Below are positions 45,241 through 52,414 of a DNA stretch of 64,000 nucleotides, in pieces (positions within the stretch are counted from its first letter, which is position 1; every line of letters starts with the position of its first letter). The DNA lies in the NCBI RefSeq assembly GCF_000526495.1, contig NZ_JAGE01000001.1, positions 434,001 to 498,000 of the forward strand, read 5' to 3'. The stretch is from Ruminiclostridium josui JCM 17888. Its GTDB lineage: Bacteria; Bacillota; Clostridia; Acetivibrionales; DSM-1351. The notes under the pieces were generated by a model. It was not told the origin of the DNA. It made no database searches and was given only the letters and a program-made list of their open reading frames with translations. A program made the translations under genes and the position numbers.

Positions 45241-45700
45241 TATTATCCCTCACAAACAATTTCGCATCATACTCGGCCAGTTCGTTTAGAGCGAATTTCA
45301 CTTCCTTTGTCAGAATATCCATAATAACGTTTTGATTGCTTTGATTCACAAGCTTCTTGGCTACCATTGCAGGCATAGCAAGAAGTTTGTTCCTGCAGGT
45401 TATAATCATTCCACACAGAGCAAGCTTCACATCCTCTGCCCGATGAACCTCACCTTTAAGTTCTGCAAGCTCAATTTCAGCAGTTTCTCTTTTAATCTTT
45501 TCGAGCATAGCATGTTCCTGCTCATAATTAATCCCTGCTTCAACTCCGCTTTTATTTTTATAATAATCAACTATGACTTGCATAACATTATACTGGCCAT
45601 CAGGTTCCTTTCCGATCACGCCCTCGGATACAAGCTGATTAATACGCCGCTCACTAAGATCCATTATTTTTGCCATTGTTTTTGCATTAACCCTCATCAT
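45233..45700 (-). CDS. terS: Terminase small subunit (Nu1-like)
   Basis: 155 aa. The N-terminal winged helix MRVNAKTMAKIMDLSERRINQLVSEGVI is a Nu1/DUF1441-type DNA-recognition domain, followed by long helices (EQEHAMLEKIKRETAEIELAELKGEVHRAEDV). AGGTGA precedes ATG 45700. Confidence 0.85.
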   Translation of the reverse strand: MMRVNAKTMAKIMDLSERRINQLVSEGVIGKEPDGQYNVMQVIVDYYKNKSGVEAGINYEQEHAMLEKIKRETAEIELAELKGEVHRAEDVKLALCGMIITCRNKLLAMPAMVAKKLVNQSNQNVIMDILTKEVKFALNELAEYDAKLFVRDNSG

Positions 45701-45759
45701 ATTCCATCACCTGATTTCCATAAAATTTCCCTTGCATAAATTAAAGTACAAAGTGCCGT

Positions 45760-45870
45760 GTGGAAGGAAATCCAAAAAAAACTTTTTACCTAGCGTTTTT
45801 TTGGGGTTCGCCAGCACCGCAGGCTTTTTTGACTTCCCGGAAGTACCTTTTTACCCTTTGTTCAGTATTT
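45760..45870. other. Candidate cos/packaging region
   Basis: A GC-rich patch directly upstream of the terminase small subunit. It holds GGGGTTCGCCAGCACCGCAG (near 45802-45821) and the palindrome ACTTCC-C-GGAAGT (45832-45844) between poly-T runs. Lambda-type terminases cut at a GC-rich site just upstream of terS; no cut site can be fixed from sequence alone. Confidence 0.35.
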
Positions 45871-45876
45871 TAACAA

Positions 45877-45900
45877 CAAAAAAGAGCCCAAAGGCTCTCT
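45877..45900 (-). terminator. Hairpin with T run (minus strand)
   Basis: Stem AGAGCC/GGCTCT with a 4-nt loop then TTTTTTG on the minus strand. Lies between the remnant frame at 45914-46018 and the cos-like region. Confidence 0.75.
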
Positions 45901-45913
45901 TATGTTTTAATAA

Positions 45914-46018
45914 TTACTTACCTAAATGTTTTCTTACTACTGCGGCAGATGTTCCAACTGCAGCAACTGCTGCTTTTAATTGTGCTTCTGTGCCGTTAAG
46001 GTCATCACAGGAAATTCC
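45914..46018 (-). pseudogene. Remnant of a DUF3606-like small protein
   Basis: An open frame of 34 codons with no start codon reads ...DDLNGTEAQLKAAVAAVGTSAAVVRKHLGK then stop, which looks like the C-terminal half of a DUF3606-type protein. A TAG stop lies immediately upstream in frame (46019-46021). It is probably a truncated relic in the gap before the terminase genes. Confidence 0.45.
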
Positions 46019-46035
46019 CTACAATTTAGACAGCT

Positions 46036-46068
46036 AAAAGGGAGATAGTATCCGTCTATCTCCCTTTT
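46036..46068 (-). terminator. Terminator after the secreted protein gene
   Basis: 13-bp perfect stem AAAAGGGAGATAG/CTATCTCCCTTTT with a 7-nt loop, closing 18 nt past the stop at 46086. Confidence 0.65.
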
Positions 46069-46085
46069 GAAATCAAAATATTTAG

Positions 46086-46457
46086 TTAACTTATAGTAAA
46101 TGTAGCTGATAGATTAACTGTATTCCATGGATAATTAGAAGATGTAATACTGAACGTAAAAGGATGGCTACCTATTGTGGCCGGTCCACAATTATACGTA
46201 TAAATAAAACCGGTAACAGGTGATGACCCTATGTATTCAATATCATAATCATTAACAGTATTACCGTCCCAAGTAGCACGACGTGTACTGCCATAACCCG
46301 TTACTTCTACGGCGATATACACGTTTCCATCATCGCCAATGTAAGCATCGTAAAATTGTGCACTTGATACTGGTGGTGCAGGTGCTGCAAAAGCAGTTGT
46401 TGAAAATGCAATGAGTAAGATACATACAACTGACAAAACCCTTAATGTTCTTTTCAT
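46086..46457 (-). CDS. Small exported protein carried by the prophage
   Basis: 123 aa. A Sec signal peptide (MKRTLRVLSVVCILLIAFSTTAFA, cleavage after AFA) precedes a beta-rich mature part with two Tyr/Gly-rich strands (YIGDDGNVYIAVEVTGYGS, GFIYTYNCGPATIG). AGGAGG lies before the ATG. It has its own terminator and sits between early and late blocks, so it is likely a moron. Function unknown. Confidence 0.65.
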   Translation of the reverse strand: MKRTLRVLSVVCILLIAFSTTAFAAPAPPVSSAQFYDAYIGDDGNVYIAVEVTGYGSTRRATWDGNTVNDYDIEYIGSSPVTGFIYTYNCGPATIGSHPFTFSITSSNYPWNTVNLSATFTIS

Positions 46458-46702
46458 ATAAGGACCTCCTAAATAATTATTTTAGTAAATATTACCATAA
46501 GAATACTTTGTTGTCAAATTATCCCATCACATTTATTGCACGTAGAAGATGTGTAACATTCGTCTACCAACCCACACCCTATTCCACACTACATGGCTGC
46601 TTTCGTGTCTATAGTAAATTTTCTGTGTTAATAGATTTGACCATTTCCCTATAGCATTTGCTTTAATGTGTTGTTCAACGTGGCCACTTCTCATTTAATT
46701 AC

Positions 46703-46731
46703 AAAAAAAGTAGCTAGCCTTGGCCAACTAC
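46703..46731 (-). terminator. Terminator separating early and late blocks
   Basis: Stem GTAGTTGGCC/GCTAGCTAC (two wobbles) with TTTTTTTG after it on the minus strand. It follows the late regulator gene, so early transcription ends here; the late regulator may act at or past this site. Confidence 0.7.
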
Positions 46732-46820
46732 TCATTATTAAGTCTTAAGTTTCATTATAAAAATATTATCATATGTAAAACTGATAGTCTAGTGCATGAT
46801 TTAGGCACGAAATGTGCATT

Positions 46821-47405
46821 TTAATTATTCAGCGCATCTGCTCCAAACAACATAATTTTTAATTTGTTTATCAGTCTGTTTTTATTTCTTCTGCATGTTG
46901 ATTCATCTTTATCCAATTGTTCCGCTATATCCTGAAAGTTCATTTCATCAAAGTACTTATACTCAATTATGCAGTAGTATGCATCTTCTTTTATAGTTTC
47001 CAGTGCCCTTTCTATTCGCAACACTTCCTGTTTTGTACGCATCATTGATGATTTTACACCCTGAGTATATCTATCTATATCTAACCCGTGTCCCCTAGAC
47101 GATGAAGAAAATCTAACTATATCTTTAGATTTCCGTTTATCAGGAGTTGCTTCAGCGTCAGGATTATATAAAAATTCCTCATCCTGTGCTACTTTCAGTT
47201 TTAATGCAGGGTAATTATATAATAGGATTTCCGTTTCCTTAAAGTAGTTCTTACCCTCTTCCTGGTGTTTGTTATCCTGTATAGCTTTTATTGTTGTTTC
47301 CATTTCTTCTTTCCTGTACTCCCTTATAGCTTCAAGTGCTGCTTCCTTTAATACTTGCTTCATATCAATTGTAGATTCTTTTACTCCTGTTGCAGTTTGG
47401 CTCAA
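46821..47405 (-). CDS. ArpU/RinA-like late transcription regulator (sigma-like)
   Basis: 194 aa. The C-terminal half (LRIERALETIKEDAYYCIIEYKYFDEMNFQDIAEQLDKDESTCRRNKNRLINKLKIMLF) has the sigma-70 region-4/ArpU helix-turn-helix pattern of phage late-gene activators, which are placed at the end of the early operon just before terminase. TTG 47405 is chosen with GGAGG 7 nt upstream. Predicted to turn on the late operon. Confidence 0.8.
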   Translation of the reverse strand: MSQTATGVKESTIDMKQVLKEAALEAIREYRKEEMETTIKAIQDNKHQEEGKNYFKETEILLYNYPALKLKVAQDEEFLYNPDAEATPDKRKSKDIVRFSSSSRGHGLDIDRYTQGVKSSMMRTKQEVLRIERALETIKEDAYYCIIEYKYFDEMNFQDIAEQLDKDESTCRRNKNRLINKLKIMLFGADALNN

Positions 47406-47578
47406 TTTAATCCCTCCGTTTCCTCTTCCTTTACTTTCATTTACTTCGGCCCACACTTTCTGTAAGTACTTTTATACTGTTCTGTATGTGTCGCATATAT
47501 TTTTTGGAGCTTGGTTGCCCTATCCATCCTTATACCACTTAGTCCTCTTCTTTATGCGGATTATATTCAAATTACGTC

Positions 47579-47758
47579 TTAGTCCTTAATGTCTGTTTCA
47601 AGCCATTCCTTAATTATTTCTTCTCTGGTTCCAAAACAATGTCCGCTGCATCTATGGCTATTTCCAACTGCACATATTTCACATAAATCTTCTGATTTAG
47701 CAAGTAACTCTAGCATTTCATCAAAGGTCATTTGCTTTATATTTTCATAGTTTTTCAT
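47579..47758 (-). CDS. Small Cys-rich phage protein
   Basis: 59 aa. Four Cys and His residues (LCEICAVGNSHRCSGHCFG) form a probable zinc knuckle, with an acidic C-terminus. TTTGAAAT lies before the ATG, so the ribosome site is weak. No family known. Confidence 0.55.
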   Translation of the reverse strand: MKNYENIKQMTFDEMLELLAKSEDLCEICAVGNSHRCSGHCFGTREEIIKEWLETDIKD

Positions 47759-47791
47759 ATTTCAAACCTCACTTTCTATTCATTATGTGAA

Positions 47792-48130
47792 TTAATAAAT
47801 TTCTTTTTCTGCATAGATAATATAATTATCTAACCACTTTGCAAAATGCTTAAATTCAATATTTAATGGCTCTTCTTCGATAAATTCATTTACACGATTT
47901 TTAATTTCTCGCATGTGCTTTTCGTGAAGTTTTTTTATGTTATTAATTTCAGCTACCGTCACAGGCTGTGAACCATCTATTTCGTCAATCTGTTTTTCAA
48001 TACGACAGATTTTCTTATAATAGCTATCTCTACCTGTGTCGGCATAATTAGCTTTTGCATCTTTTAATTGTTTTGATAACTTCTGGCGTTCTTTCTCTTT
48101 CAAAACATTAATTTTTTCGATTAAACTCAT
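47792..48130 (-). CDS. Coiled-coil phage protein, unknown
   Basis: 112 aa, strongly charged and helical (EKINVLKEKERQKLSKQLKDAKANY..., KLHEKHMREIKNRVNEFIEEEPLNIEF). Ends with an aromatic segment KHFAKWLDNYIIYAEKEI. No family recognized. Confidence 0.55.
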   Translation of the reverse strand: MSLIEKINVLKEKERQKLSKQLKDAKANYADTGRDSYYKKICRIEKQIDEIDGSQPVTVAEINNIKKLHEKHMREIKNRVNEFIEEEPLNIEFKHFAKWLDNYIIYAEKEIY

Positions 48131-48385
48131 ATCTATACCTCAACTTTCTGCACCTACTTGATGCGTAATAGACTTATATAATCCACTTAACCCTCTTTAG
48201 GTACTTCCGGTAACAGCGTTGTGTATACCGACACCTACAACAATTAACATAGTTATTACTATAGATAGGTTCGTTCCTGCAGAGACTAATTCTCCTGTGG
48301 ATTATGACTTTAAACTTTAAACCTAATTCTTTTGTACTTCATTCTGATGTATCTTTTTAGCTTTCTCATACTTTACTCTATCTTT

Positions 48386-48553
48386 TCAAACTAACACTAC
48401 TGGTTCATTATTTTTAATTGGGTACTGCTGCAATATAGCACTTTCCATATCTGACTTCGAATGTCTCTCGAAGTACGGTTCCCATGGAACATAATCCTTT
48501 ATTGTGTATGTAATCTGTGATTTATCCTTAAAGACTATTTTCAGTTTCTTCAT
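48386..48553 (-). CDS. Small phage protein, unknown
   Basis: 55 aa (MKKLKIVFKDKSQITYTIKDYVPWEP...). Start ATG 48553 lies 3 nt from the stop of the upstream HNH gene (48557), supporting operon membership. The 255 bp between this gene and 48130 contains an open Cys-rich frame (48174 to about 48330, CRNEPIYSNNYVNCCRC) with no usual start codon. Confidence 0.6.
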   Translation of the reverse strand: MKKLKIVFKDKSQITYTIKDYVPWEPYFERHSKSDMESAILQQYPIKNNEPVVLV

Positions 48554-48556
48554 CCT

Positions 48557-48904
48557 TTACACGACCCTTTCAAAATAAAACTTCCCGTCAAAAGGCTTTA
48601 TATTTACAATCCCGTGGTCAATGGCTACCTTTACTATGTAAATGTCAGAAATTCGTTTATGAAGGGTCAGCATTGTTTCCCTGAATGCCTCTAAATTATC
48701 TGCTCGTTTGTAATGGTTGCACCTTCTACAGGATGGGTTAAGATTTTCAAAGCTATTAATTTCTTCACGGGTTTTTGACTTATCCCAATTCCTTTGAGGT
48801 TCGATGTGGTCTACTTGCATGTCTTTTATTGCTATCTCTTTACCACAATAGGCACAATGACCGTCATATTTACGGTGTACAGCCTGCCTGATTTCTTTTT
48901 TCAT
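48557..48904 (-). CDS. HNH endonuclease
   Basis: 115 aa. GHCAYCGKEIAIKDMQVDHIEPQRNWD then NLNPSCRRCNHYKRADNLEAFR is a full HNH motif with two CxxC zinc pairs. It is distant from the terminase here, so it may be a homing or a host-DNA nuclease rather than a packaging helper. One-base gap to the YopX gene upstream. Confidence 0.88.
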   Translation of the reverse strand: MKKEIRQAVHRKYDGHCAYCGKEIAIKDMQVDHIEPQRNWDKSKTREEINSFENLNPSCRRCNHYKRADNLEAFRETMLTLHKRISDIYIVKVAIDHGIVNIKPFDGKFYFERVV

Positions 48905-49294
48905 TCACACCACCCCCTCTAGTAGTTCAGGGTTATCGTATATGTTACCCAGTACTTCAAGTTCGGCAACATCGTCTCCTAATGAAGTCCCGTCTTTCCT
49001 ATCAAGGCTTTCAATTACAAAAGCAGCCATTAAAAACTTCACAACCCCTGTAAATCCATCGTATTCATCTCCTAATAGTCCAGATGTCCTTTTAACGATA
49101 TCGCCCGTATATATTGTAGTGCCGTTTATATCTTTTTCACCTGTAGATTCGCCAAGAGTATTAATTTCAATATCACACATGTATTCGCATCCGTCTGAAT
49201 CATAAAAATGTATGTACGGTGGCAAGCTGCCTTTACGGCTAACTAAATCACCATAAACCCAAGAACCAAGACTTTTACCTCTATAATTTCTCAT
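48905..49294 (-). CDS. YopX-like phage protein, copy 1
   Basis: 129 aa. TTIYTGDIVKRTSGLLGDEYDGFTGVVKF and VLGNIYDNPELL are YopX hallmarks (GDI...; GN(I/V)-DNPELL). ATG 49294 follows GGAG. Tandem with a second YopX-like gene of different N-terminus. Function unknown; common in Firmicute phages. Confidence 0.8.
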   Translation of the reverse strand: MRNYRGKSLGSWVYGDLVSRKGSLPPYIHFYDSDGCEYMCDIEINTLGESTGEKDINGTTIYTGDIVKRTSGLLGDEYDGFTGVVKFLMAAFVIESLDRKDGTSLGDDVAELEVLGNIYDNPELLEGVV

Positions 49295-49721
49295 TATCTT
49301 CACTCTCCTTCATCAGTTCGGGGTTGTCGTGTATGTTGCCGATGACTTCGACTTGCATCGTATGTAATGCAGATGGTTTTATCATAAAATTACTACTTTT
49401 ATTGCGAAGCCTATAGCCTATTTGAGTAAAGCTCTGCCAATACTCAACAACATAATTTTTAAATTTATGCTCATAATCACCTTTTGCCATGTCGAACCCG
49501 CACCTGATACGAGCTTTTAATATATCCCCCTCATAAATCTCCTTGCCGTTCTTGTCGTGCAGGCCTGTGTATTGCATAAAAATAAATCTTTGGTCACTAA
49601 AATAATTCATGGTGATTTCACTTAATTCTCTATAGTCTCCCATTTTTATAAAAGCTCTATCATTCCATTTAACAAGTCGTCCAAATTCTTTATCCCAAGC
49701 CCTAAATTTAATCTCCCTCAA
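49281..49721 (-). CDS. YopX-like phage protein, copy 2
   Basis: About 146 aa. IKFRAWDKEFGRLV, FMQYTGLHDKNGKEIYEGDILKAR and EVIGNIHDNPELM are classic YopX segments. The start is ambiguous between GTG 49730 and TTG 49721; GAGGGAG upstream favours the latter. Overlaps copy 1 by 14 nt. Confidence 0.85.
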   Translation of the reverse strand: MREIKFRAWDKEFGRLVKWNDRAFIKMGDYRELSEITMNYFSDQRFIFMQYTGLHDKNGKEIYEGDILKARIRCGFDMAKGDYEHKFKNYVVEYWQSFTQIGYRLRNKSSNFMIKPSALHTMQVEVIGNIHDNPELMKESEDNEKL

Positions 49722-50019
49722 CGTCCTCACTCCCTCTCTGCTCCTGTATTTCTAACTCTATCAACGTCATAATGCAGTAATTTGCCATGTCTTTAAACGT
49801 GTCTTTCAGGCTTTCATCCATGACTTTGTTTTCAGCCCCGGTGGATAGTGCCTTGATTCGATTAAATTTGTCGTACATACGGGTTACTGCTGATATCACA
49901 CCGAGTTCCTGAAATGTTTTGCCGAAGCTGTCACCGTAAGCTATGTTTTTATCCTTGTAAACTTCGTTCAGTTCTTCGCATAATTGTTTATGTCTATCAA
50001 ATTTATTTTTATTATTCAT
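49708..50019 (-). CDS. Nucleotide modification associated domain (DUF1599) protein
   Basis: 103 aa. HKQLCEELNEVYKDKNIAYGDSFGKTFQELG, AVTRMYDKFNRIKAL and DTFKDMANYCIMTLIELE match the DUF1599/Nmad1-type family, a helical domain linked to phage base-modification or nucleotide pools. Good match in length and order. Confidence 0.82.
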   Translation of the reverse strand: MNNKNKFDRHKQLCEELNEVYKDKNIAYGDSFGKTFQELGVISAVTRMYDKFNRIKALSTGAENKVMDESLKDTFKDMANYCIMTLIELEIQEQRGSEDVEGD

Positions 50020-50035
50020 TCATCCTCACCCTTTC

Positions 50036-50128
50036 CTAAAATACAACTTCAAATAAAGCTGAAACCGCAATTGATGTTACTGCAGAAGCCAATACAGATA
50101 TAACGATAACTTGGATTTTATCTCTCAT
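50036..50128 (-). CDS. 30-aa single-helix membrane peptide
   Basis: A basic start (MRDK) is followed by one membrane helix (VIVISVLASAVTSIAVSALF). AGGAGGTCTAAA before the ATG is a strong ribosome site. Small phage membrane peptide, role unknown. Confidence 0.6.
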   Translation of the reverse strand: MRDKIQVIVISVLASAVTSIAVSALFEVVF

Positions 50129-50138
50129 TTTAGACCTC

Positions 50139-50534
50139 CTACTCTTCCCAATACGACATTTCAGTTTCTATTATTTCGTTTAGCTCATCTATACTAGTTA
50201 TGTCTGGCTCTTCTTGGTCAAATATATTAAATTCTTCTTCAAGCAATCCGACCTCTTGCAAAATCTGTATGTTGTATAATAACCTTGAAAGTCTACTCAT
50301 TTTAGATTTATCTTTCCACTCATAAGCCTTGCAAAGCTCTCTAAAATCAGCAGCTAATGCCCATATTGTTTTACCTTTAGTGTCAGTTATAACATTGTCC
50401 TTCTTGATTCCTAAAAATGTATTTTCTACTGGATAAACACTTTCAACCCAAATGAATGTTTCATTTTCTAAACTTTTAACTTCTTCAAAACTAAGTTGTT
50501 TTCCAAAAGCTATTTTCTTCATATTGTCTTTCAT
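50139..50534 (-). CDS. Phage protein, unknown
   Basis: 131 aa, acidic. MKKIAFGKQLSFEEVKSL then FIWVESVYPVENTFLGIKKDN and an acidic C-terminus (EEEFNIFDQEEPDITSIDELNEIIETEM). ATG 50534 after AAAGGGTGG is preferred to a longer frame. No family recognized. Confidence 0.6.
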   Translation of the reverse strand: MKDNMKKIAFGKQLSFEEVKSLENETFIWVESVYPVENTFLGIKKDNVITDTKGKTIWALAADFRELCKAYEWKDKSKMSRLSRLLYNIQILQEVGLLEEEFNIFDQEEPDITSIDELNEIIETEMSYWEE

Positions 50535-50562
50535 AAATCCACCCTTTCCGGCCTCTGGCCTA

Positions 50563-50679
50563 TCACTCCCATGTGTACCAATCACATTCTATACATTCAT
50601 ACCGTTTGATTTCTCTACCCTCATAATCTTCGTCTGCATCTGTTTCAATCACAGGGCTGCTACATTTTGGACAAACCAT
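50563..50679 (-). CDS. Zinc-ribbon peptide
   Basis: 38 aa with CPKC...CIEC spaced as a zinc ribbon (MVCPKCSSPVIETD...YECIECDW). AAAGGGTGAAAGAA precedes the ATG at 50679. Confidence 0.65.
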   Translation of the reverse strand: MVCPKCSSPVIETDADEDYEGREIKRYECIECDWYTWE

Positions 50680-50721
50680 TTCTTTCACCCTTTCTTGTGC
50701 GGATTACCTCTATATTCCGAA

Positions 50722-51588
50722 CTAACTTGCTCTATAATCCTGCCACTTAACTGTTTTAAAAATAGCCTTGTGATTAACCCATCTTGCAAACTTTTTTTGA
50801 TACTTATTCTTTTTATCAAATGGCATTACAAACGGGTCAATTCCTAACTCCCTTAGTTTTTCTACTCTGTATAAATCTTCTTCTGGAGTACTCCAAAACC
50901 CAATTAGCACATAGCACATTAATTTATATGGTTTTATGTATTTGGTAATCTGCTGCAACGTTTCTGTCAAATCAACTCTTGGATCATCCCACGCTATATG
51001 TATTTGTTTGTAATGCTTCATTTTGTTTAGATACCAGGCATGTTCCTCAGTCATTATCCTGGCATCTACACCATGAAGGTTTACAGGCTGTTCCCATGCT
51101 ATGAGTTGTTCTGCTGCTGATTTCCACTCTGGATTCCCGAAAAAGCTATTGTCAAATACCTCTATATGCTTACCCCTTGGATTCAGTTTGTATGGCTCCA
51201 CTGGATGGATTAAACCTTCTTTACGTTTTACAACACAGAAAGGGCATTTCCGCTCTTTGATACAGCCCCGGCTGAAAAACTGTATTGAATAATCACATTT
51301 AGGATAAATAGAGTAGTCAAGTTTGGTGATTCTTTCAATCTCCGGCGGTAGTTTGGAGTATATATCATATCCTGTTCCACCTTTAATTATTTTGCAGTCC
51401 GGGAAGTATAGGTAGTCATCCGAGAAGTCAAACAGTTTGCTTGCATAAACCAGATCAGGCTTTTCTTCTTCATCCATCATTGGATTATGCCAATCAACAT
51501 CATCACCTAACTTTTTGTGATATTTAGATACTTGCATCAGAGGTATTATTGGCATTATCCCGTCAACATCAACAAGTCTAACCTTCAC
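50722..51588 (-). CDS. Radical-SAM-like phage protein with unusual Cys spacing
   Basis: 288 aa. The central part (FFSRGCIKERKCPFCVVKRKEG) aligns with the iron-sulfur loop of a family of phage radical SAM proteins, and the HVHGVDARIMTEEHAWYL / IHIAWDDPR / CYVLIGFWSTPEED segments continue the barrel. The Cys spacing is C-x5-C-x2-C rather than C-x3-C-x2-C. One-base overlap with the Dam-like methylase upstream, so co-expressed with it. Substrate unknown, perhaps DNA base modification. Confidence 0.7.
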   Translation of the reverse strand: MKVRLVDVDGIMPIIPLMQVSKYHKKLGDDVDWHNPMMDEEEKPDLVYASKLFDFSDDYLYFPDCKIIKGGTGYDIYSKLPPEIERITKLDYSIYPKCDYSIQFFSRGCIKERKCPFCVVKRKEGLIHPVEPYKLNPRGKHIEVFDNSFFGNPEWKSAAEQLIAWEQPVNLHGVDARIMTEEHAWYLNKMKHYKQIHIAWDDPRVDLTETLQQITKYIKPYKLMCYVLIGFWSTPEEDLYRVEKLRELGIDPFVMPFDKKNKYQKKFARWVNHKAIFKTVKWQDYRAS

Positions 51589-52400
51589 TACATCCTCCCC
51601 CCTAACAAACTTAGTTGTTGCTGTGGTGGTTCATAGTTCATCCAGATAACTTCTTTCCTGTCAGTACCGTAATATTCCGCACGTCCTGCAATACTCATTT
51701 GGTACCAGCCTTTTAAAGTTTTGTCGTATAATTCACTTGGGTACCCGGACAAAATAACTTTCCCTTTGTGCTGCATGAATGTTTCAAGTAGTTCAACATG
51801 ATCCTGTTCCGTCATTTCATGCTTGTATTGCTTTGCTGTCCGGGTATTAAGTAAATATGGAGGGTCTGCGTAGATAAGTACGTTTGAAAAGTTGAACCTT
51901 TTTATAACTTCTATGGCCGAACGGTTTTCAATTTGAACCTGTTTGAGCCTATCAACAATATTTAAAATCCATTCCGGCAATCGGTACCAGTTACTTACCG
52001 CATACATATTTTCACGGCCTTGCACATCATTCTTCCATCCAACTTTATAACCATTTGTCCTGAATCCGTGTCCCTGCCAACACCTGATTAAAAACTGCCT
52101 TGCTTTTTCAACTTGTTCTGTAGGTACCGTGTCAAAACTTATATCATATGTTTTCCGGCCATATGGTGTCATTGTTATAACTCTGGACAATTCCGTAGCA
52201 TTATCCCGAATGCAAGTGAAAAGGTTTATAACATCATCGTCCAAGTCGTTTATAGTTTCTATATTGCTGGGTACCTTGGAGAAGAAAACCGCACCGCTAC
52301 CGAAGTATGGTTCAACATACGAATGATGTTTTGGAAAGTTTGAAATTATCCAGTCTGCCATGCTCCACTTACTCCCCGGATACTTTAATACTGTGTTCAT
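51588..52400 (-). CDS. D12-class DNA adenine N6-methyltransferase, copy 2
   Basis: 270 aa. VLKYPGSKWSMADWII (SAM-binding), YVEPYFGSGAVFF, and catalytic DPPY in VLIYADPPYLLNTR. Longer TRD-like region than copy 1 at 23066 and little direct similarity. Next to the cytosine methylase; both probably mask phage DNA. Confidence 0.92.
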   Translation of the reverse strand: MNTVLKYPGSKWSMADWIISNFPKHHSYVEPYFGSGAVFFSKVPSNIETINDLDDDVINLFTCIRDNATELSRVITMTPYGRKTYDISFDTVPTEQVEKARQFLIRCWQGHGFRTNGYKVGWKNDVQGRENMYAVSNWYRLPEWILNIVDRLKQVQIENRSAIEVIKRFNFSNVLIYADPPYLLNTRTAKQYKHEMTEQDHVELLETFMQHKGKVILSGYPSELYDKTLKGWYQMSIAGRAEYYGTDRKEVIWMNYEPPQQQLSLLGGRM

Positions 52401-52414
52401 TCTTCACCTTCTCC

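Noticed and set aside
48174-48332. Open Cys-rich frame (CRNEPIYSNNYVNCCRC...) between two phage genes
   Set aside because: The frame is open and protein-like, but no ATG, GTG or TTG start in a sensible place was found; it may be a decayed gene. Mentioned under the neighbouring feature rather than called.
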